34,216 bases of DNA from Lachnospiraceae bacterium (GTDB lineage: Bacteria; Bacillota; Clostridia; Lachnospirales; Lachnospiraceae). Below are positions 1-7,612 of this stretch, one piece after another; within the stretch, counting starts at the first letter, position 1, and every line of letters starts with the position of its first letter. The notes under the pieces are model-generated. The model was not told the origin of the DNA. It worked only from the letters and a program-made list of their open reading frames with translations, and searched no databases. The stretch lies in assembly GCA_024684355.1 (NCBI GenBank), contig JAIKXA010000086.1, positions 1 through 34,216 on the forward strand, given 5' to 3'. The position numbers and the translations under genes were made by a program.

Positions 1-522
1 TCTGTTGCATGTTGAGCCTTCTGTATCAGCACTCTTTAAGATGCTCATCTTATAAGTAAAATCATTTGCCTTAAGGAAGCTGAGCATAGCACTGATACGA
101 GGTGTCCAGTTGGGACCGTCGGGCTCAAACTCACGTGCCGAAAGACCAACCTCAAATGCGTAGCTCATATCAACTACCTGGATGGGATTAAGTGCGAAAG
201 TTGACTCCCACTTCTCAAGAACCTTATAAACTGTATCTGTCTGATCGCCGTTTGTAACGATCATATAATTCTTAAACTCACGTACCGGAGAATAGATTAC
301 CAGTGAAGGATCCTCCAGCTTTGAGGGATCGAAAGGCTTGATAATGATTCCGTCAGGTGTTTCGATGAACACACGGTTTCTTGAATTGGTGCTTCTTCCC
401 ATGATGAAATAAGCTACGGCTGCTTTCTTACCGTCCTCGCTCTTTCCAACAACTATACCTCTTCCGACATATGAATTTCCTTTTACAAGTTCATCAAACT
501 TCTGAACATCGTAGATACCCAT
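1..522 (-). CDS. IMP cyclohydrolase (PurO-like, PF07826 family), 3' end cut by window edge
   Basis: The frame is open from 522 to the window edge (174 codons, no stop), so the C-terminus is missing. The protein begins MGIYDVQKFDELVKGNSYVG, followed by GRGIVVGKSEDGKKAAVAYF and MGRSTNSRNRVF, and has a TNGDQTDTVY segment near residue 95. I recognise these as typical of the archaeal PurO-type IMP cyclohydrolase family, which also occurs in many Clostridia. The family closes FAICAR to IMP, the last step of purine synthesis, in the cytoplasm. Start at 522 rather than 531: an AAAGGA sits about 9 nt upstream of 522 but directly abuts the other ATG. It has its own promoter at 574-602. In relatives a separate AICAR formyltransferase is expected nearby, but that would lie outside the window. 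Family is recalled, not searched. Confidence 0.82.
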   Translation of the reverse strand, partial: MGIYDVQKFDELVKGNSYVGRGIVVGKSEDGKKAAVAYFIMGRSTNSRNRVFIETPDGIIIKPFDPSKLEDPSLVIYSPVREFKNYMIVTNGDQTDTVYKVLEKWESTFALNPIQVVDMSYAFEVGLSAREFEPDGPNWTPRISAMLSFLKANDFTYKMSILKSADTEGSTCNR

Positions 523-573
523 TTCCCTCATCCTTTCCGCGGTACGACCGCTGTGCAAATTTTAACATGATAC

Positions 574-602
574 ATTGTATCAGCATATGCTGAATAAAGC
601 AA
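574..602 (-). promoter_or_regulatory. sigma-A promoter of IMP cyclohydrolase gene, with palindromic spacer
   Basis: Read on the minus strand: TTGCTT, 17-nt spacer, TACAAT, about 45 nt before the ATG at 522. The spacer contains the perfect 12-bp palindrome CAGCATATGCTG (581-592), and TGATAC-AAT-GTATCA covers the -10 region. The palindromes could be operators; no regulator is known from this sequence. Confidence 0.6.
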
Positions 603-609
603 GTTTTTT

Positions 610-2322
610 TTACCTGAAGTAAAGGTTATACCATGAATGCGCGAGCGGGTCTTTTGACTCGCCGCTCTTCTTTATAAGCTGGTCTTCGGTAAGTAAAAAG
701 TAGGAGTTATAGAAGCCTCCGCCGTATTTCTCCACATCATTCCAGGTGACATCGATATGGTACCATACTCCGTCAAGAAGCACCCTGTTCCAGATGTGCG
801 TACCCTTCTTATTGACTATGGTATCATTTTCCAGCCCCAGGATATTAAGCACCAGTCGCATGGCCGCCGTATATGACTCACATACACCGTCACCGTAGAA
901 GAATACTCCTGTCGCATCCCTCTGCGGGCAGTCATGCTCTGTGGGGATGGGATCCGAATATGTGGTCATCGAGCACATCCTGTTATTTACATACAGTAAA
1001 ACATCCTCAGGTTTGTTTCCGACTGCCGCTATAGCCTCGTTGGTGAGATCCAGTGCGGCATTTAAAAGCTTCTTAATATCATCGTCCACCTCATACCCGT
1101 CATAACGGAGATAGGTTACTGCCTTCCAAACATCCTTATATTCGGGTGTGATGGTGATCTTATGGTTTTTATCGTCAAAGGCTCCCGTATATCCGTTTGC
1201 GGTATATCCCGAAAGCTCGCTCTGAGTCTTTAATTTTTCACGGAAGATCTTCCACCAGTGCGAGCAGTCATAGCCCCTGAACGTGATGGTAAATGACTCG
1301 ACTCCGTGTTCAAGCGCATCCCTGCAGGCCTTGATAAAGCTTCTCTCATCCTCGATACTGTACTCCAGTGTCTTTTGATATTTCTCACGCGTATGTGAAG
1401 TGATAAGACCGTAAGTGCTGCCCAGAGAAACGACTGCCGAAACCTTATCCTGCTCGTAAAGCTCGCCGTTTAAGTCGCCTTCACCGTTAACAGGCTTTGA
1501 GGTAGGCTTGGGAGTCGCTGTAGGTGCTGCCGTTACCTTAGGAGTAGGTGTAGCAGTGGGAGCAGCAGTCACCGTAGGAACGGGAGTACTTGTAACAGCC
1601 GGTGCAGCAGTGGGCTTCGGTGTCAAGGTAACCGCCGGTGTGGCTGTAGGCTTGGGTGTTACCTGTGTACCGGTACCCTTTGTGATATTTATCTTGCAAT
1701 GATAATTGTTATAATCCTTGCTTTCGATATGGATGGTAACCGTGGTACCTTCTCCGCTCTTAGCGGTTACAAATCCGTCCGAAGACACCTCCAGATACTT
1801 CATATCAGAGTCATGTACATAAAACCTTCTTGCTTCCTTGCCTGAAAGCTTCAACTGCAAGCTCTTTCCGAGAGGCAGGTTAAGTACAGTCGAATTATCG
1901 GTAGCAACCGCATACTCGGGTATCGGCTCCGGCGTAGGCTCGGGTGTCGGAGTTGCTGCAGTTCCGCTGCTCTTTGCCTTTACCGTAACTGTACATTCAA
2001 AAACTGCAGAACCTCTTTTTGCGGTAATGACAGCCTTTCCGGCGGAAACACCCACTATCTTCGTGGACTTTCCTTTCTTAGTCTTAACCTTGGCGATCTT
2101 GCTGTCACTGCTGGTCCATGTATATTTTCCGCTTGCGTTTTTTATCTTTAATTTAAATGACTTTCCGACCGTAACCGATTTTTTCTTTGCACTGATCTTC
2201 TGCGTTGCAGCCTGCACCTGCACTGTCTTTTCCGTCTGCATTCCATAGCCAAAACCGCCCGATAATGAGATAATAAAAGCAAGTACTATACCTATAATAC
2301 GTTTTCTTCCGGATCTATTCAT
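610..2322 (-). CDS. Secreted BIG2-domain protein with C-terminal transglutaminase-like (Cys-His-Asp) domain
   Basis: The protein has 570 residues. An N-terminal signal peptide (MNRSGRKRIIGIVLAFIISL, cleavage probably near QVQAA) precedes a BIG2 module (about residues 38-115, WTSSDSKIAKV), a short Pro/Thr/Glu linker and a second Ig-like segment (about 135-215). A long Thr/Pro/Ala linker (about 225-280) leads to a C-terminal transglutaminase-like domain. The likely catalytic Cys is in GVCESYTAAM, the His in THIWNRV and the Asp in HIDVTWND, in the order expected for the superfamily. Such proteins are exported and presumed to be proteases or cross-linkers at the cell surface; the substrate is unknown. 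The start at 2322 has GGAGG about 9 nt upstream. The promoter at 2345-2373 lies downstream of the longer possible start at 2373, which excludes it. No sortase motif or convincing terminator was seen. Confidence 0.85.
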   Translation of the reverse strand: MNRSGRKRIIGIVLAFIISLSGGFGYGMQTEKTVQVQAATQKISAKKKSVTVGKSFKLKIKNASGKYTWTSSDSKIAKVKTKKGKSTKIVGVSAGKAVITAKRGSAVFECTVTVKAKSSGTAATPTPEPTPEPIPEYAVATDNSTVLNLPLGKSLQLKLSGKEARRFYVHDSDMKYLEVSSDGFVTAKSGEGTTVTIHIESKDYNNYHCKINITKGTGTQVTPKPTATPAVTLTPKPTAAPAVTSTPVPTVTAAPTATPTPKVTAAPTATPKPTSKPVNGEGDLNGELYEQDKVSAVVSLGSTYGLITSHTREKYQKTLEYSIEDERSFIKACRDALEHGVESFTITFRGYDCSHWWKIFREKLKTQSELSGYTANGYTGAFDDKNHKITITPEYKDVWKAVTYLRYDGYEVDDDIKKLLNAALDLTNEAIAAVGNKPEDVLLYVNNRMCSMTTYSDPIPTEHDCPQRDATGVFFYGDGVCESYTAAMRLVLNILGLENDTIVNKKGTHIWNRVLLDGVWYHIDVTWNDVEKYGGGFYNSYFLLTEDQLIKKSGESKDPLAHSWYNLYFR

Positions 2323-2344
2323 AAACATACACCTCCGCTCCTCA

Positions 2345-2373
2345 ACTATAAAACATAATGCGGATGATTTCAA
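2345..2373 (-). promoter_or_regulatory. sigma-A promoter of the transglutaminase-like gene
   Basis: Minus strand TTGAAA, 17-nt spacer, TATAGT. Transcription should begin near 2338, giving a leader of about 16 nt with GGAGG before the ATG at 2322. Confidence 0.65.
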
Positions 2374-2404
2374 GCTTTTTTAAGACTTTCCGTCGCATCC
2401 AAAT

Positions 2405-2432
2405 GAAAAAAAACGGGCACATTGCTGTGCCC
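2405..2432 (-). terminator. Rho-independent terminator of the SDR gene
   Basis: GGGCAC-6 nt-GTGCCC (2415-2432) followed on the minus strand by a run of T (2406-2413). It starts 6 nt after the stop codon at 2439 and separates the SDR gene from the downstream transglutaminase-like gene. Confidence 0.85.
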
Positions 2433-2438
2433 ATATTG

Positions 2439-3461
2439 TTAAACCAAACTTGCTGCCGCTTTATCCAAGGCTGCTATAATGCTGTCGCACCAAACATCAA
2501 ACTCCGGATCCTCATTTTGGCATTCCGGATTTGAAAAGATATATTTAAGACAGCGTCCCACTCCTTCTTCAAAGCGAATGCAGGGAGCAAATTCGGGTAC
2601 AGCCCTCTTTAGTTTAGAATTATCAAATACCACGGAATTAGACTTGTCACCTATGAGACCACCCTTAAGATCGTATTTTTTACCAACCTCTGCAAGGAAA
2701 TAAGAAGAAACATAATAAGGCTTATATTCCACTCCGAGTGCATCAGCAATGGTCTTGTATATCTGGTTCCAGGTAAGAGTCTCATCATTTGTTATCTGAA
2801 AAGCCTCACCGATCGCATGGGGATTACCCATAAGTCCTATGAAACCTTTGGCAAAATCCTCATTAAAGGTCATGGTCCAAAGTGAAGTCCCGTCACCGTG
2901 TACTATCACAGGCTTTCCTTCCATCATACGCTTGATAACCTGGAAGCTTCCCTTACTTCCATGCACTCCCATGGGTATGGACCGTTCATCATAGGTATGG
3001 CTTGGCCTTATGATCGTAACAGGGAATCCTTCCTCCCTGTACTTTTTCATCAGTACATCCTCACAGGCAATCTTGTTTCTCGAATACTCCCAATAAGGAT
3101 TGGCCAGAGCTGTACCTTCTGTTATACGGAAATCACCCGGAAGCTTATTGTATGCGGAAGCAGAGCTTATATACATAAACTGCTTCACTTTCCCCTTGAA
3201 CAGTCTGTAATCTCTCTCAAGCTGTCCGGGCACAAATCCTATAAAATCACATACCGTATCAAACTTTCTGTCCGCCAGGACTTTAGCTGCTGCCTGCTCG
3301 TCATTGATATCGACATTTATAACATCCACACCCTCCGGTATATCCGTCTTACGGCTGCCGCGGTTAAGTAAAGTCAGATGCCAGTCTTTGTTTTTTGCAA
3401 GGCTTCTTGTAATAGCCATGCTGATTGTTCCGGTTCCTCCGATAAACAGTGCTTCTCTCAT
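2439..3461 (-). CDS. NAD(P)-dependent epimerase/dehydratase-type SDR protein
   Basis: The protein has 340 residues. The N-terminus carries a Rossmann motif, IGGTGTISMAITRSLAK (GxxGxxS variant), with an acidic/basic turn LLNRGSRKTD where the cofactor ribose would bind. A SSASAY segment near residue 118 and YSRNK near 148 fit the Ser-Tyr-Lys catalytic pattern of extended/atypical SDRs. The C-terminal part (IIRPSHTYD, HGDGTSLWTMTFNEDFAKGF, EAFQITNDETLTWNQIY) resembles NAD-dependent epimerases and the CSP41-like branch, which includes nucleotide-sugar enzymes and RNA-binding relatives. The substrate cannot be assigned. It is cytoplasmic and apparently monocistronic: own promoter at 3575-3602, own terminator at 2405-2432. 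The ribosome site is a G-run about 8 nt before the ATG, weaker than those of neighbouring genes. Confidence 0.8.
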   Translation of the reverse strand: MREALFIGGTGTISMAITRSLAKNKDWHLTLLNRGSRKTDIPEGVDVINVDINDEQAAAKVLADRKFDTVCDFIGFVPGQLERDYRLFKGKVKQFMYISSASAYNKLPGDFRITEGTALANPYWEYSRNKIACEDVLMKKYREEGFPVTIIRPSHTYDERSIPMGVHGSKGSFQVIKRMMEGKPVIVHGDGTSLWTMTFNEDFAKGFIGLMGNPHAIGEAFQITNDETLTWNQIYKTIADALGVEYKPYYVSSYFLAEVGKKYDLKGGLIGDKSNSVVFDNSKLKRAVPEFAPCIRFEEGVGRCLKYIFSNPECQNEDPEFDVWCDSIIAALDKAAASLV

Positions 3462-3574
3462 ATACGCTACCCCCCGATCGTTTAATATAATCTACCGTCT
3501 GTGCCTCTGCATTTTCCCCGAACATAAATGAAGTACGCGGATCATACATACTGCATTGCCGGCCGTCACATTTT

Positions 3575-3602
3575 ATTATAGCAGGGGTATATTTTTATAC
3601 AA
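3575..3602 (-). promoter_or_regulatory. sigma-A promoter of the SDR gene, extended -10
   Basis: Minus strand TTGTAT, 16-nt spacer, TATAAT, with TG one base upstream of the -10 (TGCTATAAT). It predicts a leader of about 105 nt before the ATG at 3461; I see no known riboswitch in that leader. Confidence 0.65.
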
Positions 3603-3618
3603 TGAATTATCTTGTTAT

Positions 3619-4839
3619 TTACAGTTCATGGATCGGTTTTCTTATCCGCCGGCGGTTAAGCTCTACCAGCCCTAAAGGTGTCATATCGATAAGTCTTGTG
3701 GTGATATGATCTTTTGCTATTTCAGCTTTCAGCTTTTCAAGCAGCTTTTTTTTGTGCTCCTCTTCCTTCATGTCTATAAAATCGACTATGATGATCCCCG
3801 ACAGGTTTCTTAAACGGATCTGCGCCGCGATCTCTTCAGCCGCTTCGCAGTTAACCTTAAAAAACGTCTCTTCTGTATTCTGCTTTCCGGCTATGGCTTT
3901 TCCTGTATTTACATCTATCGATACCAGCGCCTCTGTAGGCTGTATCACAATATAAGCTCCCGAATCAAGCCATACCTTATCCTGAAGGGCCTTTTGCAGC
4001 TTCCCTTCCAGCCCGTACAAAACAGAAAGCGAAATATTTTTCTCCTCATAGAACTCAAGCTTACCAAGCTCCTTAGGTAAGTATAAAGTCATATACTCTT
4101 TAAGGCTTTCATATATCTCTTTATCGTCCGTTTTAACACTGTCGATCTCATATGAATACCCGTCCCTTACCTCAAGGATAAACGAAGCCGGAGCAGTATA
4201 AACCCTGGTAAACAGTGCCCCATGTATTTTTTTCCCGATTAATGTCTTATATTGCTCCTCTAAATATCCGATCTCGTTTTTTATCTCTTCATCCCCCGCT
4301 GTCAGGGCATTAGTCCGGACTATAAAACCGTGATCTCCGTTCAGATACGGCTGTACAAGATCTTTAAGCCGTGCTCTCTCCACATCGTCGGTTATCTTAC
4401 TTGATACTCCCGCTTTAGGCTTTCCCTTGGCAAGTACTACATAGCGCCCGGTAAGATTGATATCGACAGTAGCTAACGGAGCTTTACTCTTTGCGGTGTC
4501 TTTACATATCTGTACAAGCAGTTCATCCCCGACTTTTATCTTCCGCTCGTTTTTAACTTCCTTTTTATCTGCTGTATTGCTGTCACTCCTGACCCTTCCG
4601 TCGCAAAAAACGGGTGACATATTCTCAGATAAAGGAAGATAGCAAACCTCCTTATCTGCTATCTCCACAAAAGCACCGTTTATATTTTTAACGACATTCT
4701 GAACCCGGCCGATATAGATATCCCCGACCCGCGGCTTTTTTTCTTCCTGTTCAAGTCCTATGGTCACAAGCTCCCTATCATGAAAAAGAGCAGTGATTAT
4801 CCTGTTTTCGCTTCTTACGATAACGATCGAATTACTCAT
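3619..4839 (-). CDS. rng: Ribonuclease G/E family endoribonuclease
   Basis: The protein has 406 residues. An S1-like RNA-binding segment (about residues 36-110: GDIYIGRVQNVVKNINGAFV) is followed by the RNase E/G catalytic fold. The two metal-binding aspartates are in ALVSIDVNTGK (about 305) and IIIVDFIDM (about 350), and the conserved LGLVELNRRRIRK segment is at the end. It cleaves single-stranded RNA in rRNA maturation and mRNA decay. It is shorter than E. coli RNase G (489 residues) and stops before the CPxC zinc-link and dimerisation region. It is third in a run radical SAM - DUF2344 - RNase G with gaps of 17 and 37 nt, so cotranscription is likely. GGAG lies 5 nt before the ATG. This trio is common in Firmicutes, often beside rplU-rpmA, which are not here. 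Confidence 0.92.
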   Translation of the reverse strand: MSNSIVIVRSENRIITALFHDRELVTIGLEQEEKKPRVGDIYIGRVQNVVKNINGAFVEIADKEVCYLPLSENMSPVFCDGRVRSDSNTADKKEVKNERKIKVGDELLVQICKDTAKSKAPLATVDINLTGRYVVLAKGKPKAGVSSKITDDVERARLKDLVQPYLNGDHGFIVRTNALTAGDEEIKNEIGYLEEQYKTLIGKKIHGALFTRVYTAPASFILEVRDGYSYEIDSVKTDDKEIYESLKEYMTLYLPKELGKLEFYEEKNISLSVLYGLEGKLQKALQDKVWLDSGAYIVIQPTEALVSIDVNTGKAIAGKQNTEETFFKVNCEAAEEIAAQIRLRNLSGIIIVDFIDMKEEEHKKKLLEKLKAEIAKDHITTRLIDMTPLGLVELNRRRIRKPIHEL

Positions 4840-4876
4840 TTTTACTCCAATTTATTATAAAGCAGCATTCGCCATT

Positions 4877-5695
4877 TTATAACCCAATTACATTACCTAT
4901 ATCCGAATACATATTGGCTCTGTGTATCTGGAATGCAAACTCATCATGTGCTAATCCGCTAAATTCAAGAAATGCTTCAAGTACGAGTTCAGGCTTGATA
5001 TTTACCTCGCTGCCCGCAGACAACCTGAAGAAAAATCTTATCCCCGGCTCATAAACATCCGCATGTGCCATACCAAGACATTTACCTTCATCCACATACA
5101 TAAACTCAGGTGTTTCCGTATTATCCGTCACTTCGGCATCATATATGTACGGCTTGATATCCAGGTCTCTTTCACCGGATTTTGATTTCTTACTGACAGT
5201 AATACTATCCTTATTAATGAATTCGGCAAACTTATTCTTTAAAGCTTCCAATCCGATACCATCCGTACCCGTCGCATTCTCCTTCGGATATAACTTATAT
5301 CCGTCTCTTAAGGACATGATATAATCGGCTCCCTTTACCAATGCCATCGCATTCTCCGGATGCTTTGTGCCCTCCTGCCAGGGTATCTCCCTTATGGAAA
5401 CTATCTCAAACCCTTCCGTAAGTGCAGCCCCGAGGATCTCTCTTACTCTTTCCGCATTCAGTGCATTTCCGTCAAAATCTGCATCCTCGGTCTCTATATC
5501 CATGTATTCGCCGTCACTAGTAACACCTACGCCCAGCGGCTGCGCAAACACCATAAGCTGGTGCGGGTTAAAACCCTGCGAGTACTTGATCGGCAGCCCC
5601 GACCTCCTTACCGCCTTCTGGAAATAGAGCATAACATCCAGGTGTCCTATGAACTTGACCACTCCGTATTTTGCAAATCGAATTCTGAAAATCAT
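4877..5695 (-). CDS. DUF2344 / TIGR03936-type radical-SAM-linked protein
   Basis: The protein has 272 residues and begins MIFRIRFAKYGVVKFIGHLD, followed by FQKAVRRSGLPIKYSQGFNPH and AQPLGVGVTSDGEYMDIE. These are hallmarks of the DUF2344 family, which accompanies or is fused to the B12-binding radical SAM protein encoded just upstream. The biochemical role is not established. It may handle the RNA or tRNA substrate of the partner or assist RNase G; that is inference from the constant neighbourhood. The start at 5695 was chosen because AAAGGGG lies about 9 nt upstream and the family begins at this methionine. A longer start at 5758 would overlap the upstream gene and adds residues unlike the family. 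It is a cytoplasmic protein with no membrane segment. Confidence 0.88.
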   Translation of the reverse strand: MIFRIRFAKYGVVKFIGHLDVMLYFQKAVRRSGLPIKYSQGFNPHQLMVFAQPLGVGVTSDGEYMDIETEDADFDGNALNAERVREILGAALTEGFEIVSIREIPWQEGTKHPENAMALVKGADYIMSLRDGYKLYPKENATGTDGIGLEALKNKFAEFINKDSITVSKKSKSGERDLDIKPYIYDAEVTDNTETPEFMYVDEGKCLGMAHADVYEPGIRFFFRLSAGSEVNIKPELVLEAFLEFSGLAHDEFAFQIHRANMYSDIGNVIGL

Positions 5696-5712
5696 TCTAA
5701 GTTTCCCCTTTT

Positions 5713-7572
5713 TTAAGCCTCGATACACACTCCGGTAGTCCAGGAGTTGCAGCCGCATCCGCCGCAGCCCTCGCGGCAGTTCTTGGTGGTCTGCCCCTTG
5801 CGGGCCTTGTCATATTCACGTTTCATGAAAGCCTTCGTCATGCCCGTATCTATGAAATCCCACGGCAAAAGCTCATCAGTGCTCCTCTCACGCGTGGTAT
5901 AGAAATCCATATCAATGCCGGCACGTTCGATCGCCTTAAGCCACTTATCCATCTTAAAGAAATCAGTCCAGGCATCAAAGATGCAGCCGTCCTTGTAAGC
6001 CTCAAGGATAACCTTGCCCACGCGTCTGTCACCCCGGGCCAGGAGCCCTTCAAGGATAGATGTATTGCTGTCGTGCCAGTTGTATTTGATACTCTTGTAG
6101 TTGTGCTCTTTTTTAAGAGTATCCATAAGTAAAGTTTTGCGTCTGAGGTACTCTTCGGGAGTTATCTGTGCTGTCCACTGGAAAGGAGTAAAAGGCTTCG
6201 GTACGAAATAAGAAGTACTGATGGTAACCTGCACTTTGCCCCTTCTTTCGGATTTCGGAACAGTATCATAAAAAGCCATCGCGATCTTATCTGCGAGGTG
6301 AGGTATACCTTCTACGTCGCTGTCAAGCTCGAAAGGCTGACCTAACATGAAATAAAGCTTTACTTTATCCCAGCCGGCTCTGAACGCCTCGGAAGCTCCG
6401 TTAAGAATGGTCTCCTCATCAAGACCCTTATTGATGATATCCCTCATACGCTGGGTACCGGCCTCGGGTGCAAATGTGATACTGCTCTTTCTTACATCCT
6501 GCACACGGCTCATAACGTCCAGCGAAAAGGCATCTATACGAAGCGAAGGAAGTGAGATATTTATCCTTCTCTTACCCATTTCGTTTATAAGGAAATCCAT
6601 AAGCTCCGCAAGCTTGGTATAATCGCTTGAACTTAAAGAACAGAGCGTGATCTCTTCATAACCCGTCGAATTGATCATCGCCAAAGCGTATTTCTTAAGA
6701 AACTCCAGGCTTCTTTCTCTTAAAGGTCTGTAGATCATGCCTGCCTGACAAAAACGGCATCCTCTTATACAGCCTCTCTGGATCTCCAGAGCTACCCTGT
6801 CCTGTACCGCCCTGATATAGGGAACTACGGGCTTTTCCGGATATACGGTATCGCTCATATCCGCCACTACCTGACGTCTGATCTTTTCAGGTGCGCCCTC
6901 CCTGGGCGTAAAGCTTTTTAAAGTACCGTCCTCGTTATAGGCAACATCATAGAGCTCCGGTATATACAGACCCTCTATGCGGGATGCGGCCACCAGAAAA
7001 TCATGCCTCGACCTTCCCGCTTTTCTGTACTCCTTGTAAGTATCAAGGAGCTGGTCATACACGGTCTCGCCCTCTCCTATATAGAAAATATCAAAAAAAT
7101 CCGCCAAGGGCTCCGGGTTATAAGTACAAGGACCTCCTCCTATAACTATAGGGTCGTCCCATGTTCTGTCCTTTGCCATAAGCGGTATCTGTGAAAGATC
7201 AAGTATCTGCAGTACGTTGGTATAACACATCTCGTACTGTAAAGTGATGCCCAGGAAATCGAAAACCTTTATGGGGTCCTGGCTTTCCATGGCAAAAAGA
7301 GGGATATTCTTCTCCCTCATAAGTTTATCAAGATCGGGCCAGGGCGAGTATGTTCTCTCACAGTAAGTATCTTCCCTCCTGTTAAACATCTCGTAAAGGA
7401 TCTGGATACCTATATGTGACATGCCCACTTCATATACATCGGGAAAGCACATGCAGAAACGGATATCGATCTTATCAAGATCCTTTACTATCGAATTAAC
7501 TTCATGTCCTATATAACGTGCCGACTTGTCCACGCTCATCAGTATTTCATCTGATAACGCAAGTTTTCTCAT
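5713..7572 (-). CDS. B12-binding-domain radical SAM protein, TIGR03960 type
   Basis: The protein has 619 residues. The N-terminal region (about 1-230: ARYIGHEVNSIVKD, FPDVYEVGMSHIGIQILYE, GGGPCTYNPEPLADFFD, GEGE) is the cobalamin-binding-like domain. The radical SAM core follows with the 4Fe-4S motif CIRGCRFC (CxxxCxxC) in QRGCIRGCRFCQAGMIYRPL near residue 275 and FAPEAGTQRMRDIINKG further on. The Cys-rich C-terminus (CREGCGGCGC) is also seen in this family. It should cleave SAM reductively; the substrate is unknown. It is followed after 17 nt by the DUF2344 partner. The start at 7572 uses GAGGTG about 4 nt upstream, and this ribosome site lies inside a hairpin repeat (7578-7603). It follows the chemoreceptor gene by 40 nt without a strong terminator, so read-through is possible. 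Confidence 0.92.
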   Translation of the reverse strand: MRKLALSDEILMSVDKSARYIGHEVNSIVKDLDKIDIRFCMCFPDVYEVGMSHIGIQILYEMFNRREDTYCERTYSPWPDLDKLMREKNIPLFAMESQDPIKVFDFLGITLQYEMCYTNVLQILDLSQIPLMAKDRTWDDPIVIGGGPCTYNPEPLADFFDIFYIGEGETVYDQLLDTYKEYRKAGRSRHDFLVAASRIEGLYIPELYDVAYNEDGTLKSFTPREGAPEKIRRQVVADMSDTVYPEKPVVPYIRAVQDRVALEIQRGCIRGCRFCQAGMIYRPLRERSLEFLKKYALAMINSTGYEEITLCSLSSSDYTKLAELMDFLINEMGKRRINISLPSLRIDAFSLDVMSRVQDVRKSSITFAPEAGTQRMRDIINKGLDEETILNGASEAFRAGWDKVKLYFMLGQPFELDSDVEGIPHLADKIAMAFYDTVPKSERRGKVQVTISTSYFVPKPFTPFQWTAQITPEEYLRRKTLLMDTLKKEHNYKSIKYNWHDSNTSILEGLLARGDRRVGKVILEAYKDGCIFDAWTDFFKMDKWLKAIERAGIDMDFYTTRERSTDELLPWDFIDTGMTKAFMKREYDKARKGQTTKNCREGCGGCGCNSWTTGVCIEA

Positions 7573-7577
7573 ATAAC

Positions 7578-7603
7578 ACCTCATCAGTCTGCTCCGCAGA
7601 CAG
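7578..7603. repeat. Short interspersed hairpin repeat supplying the ribosome site of the radical SAM gene
   Basis: Starts ACCTCATCAG, then GTCTGC-TCC-GCAGAC (7587-7601), a 6-bp stem with a 3-nt loop. It matches 23861-23886 at 23 of 26 positions; two differences exchange one stem pair (T:A for A:T) and one is in the loop. On the minus strand its end reads CTGATGAGGTG, the Shine-Dalgarno region of the downstream gene. Confidence 0.65.
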
Positions 7604-7612
7604 ATATTATTC

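Noticed and set aside
1500-1680. Periodic repeats resembling a direct-repeat or CRISPR-like array
   Set aside because: They are the codons of the Thr/Pro/Ala linker of the transglutaminase-like protein; unit lengths vary and no spacers exist.
3462-3567. Possible riboswitch in the 105-nt leader of the SDR gene
   Set aside because: No conserved core of a known class and no terminator or SD-sequestering stem could be identified.
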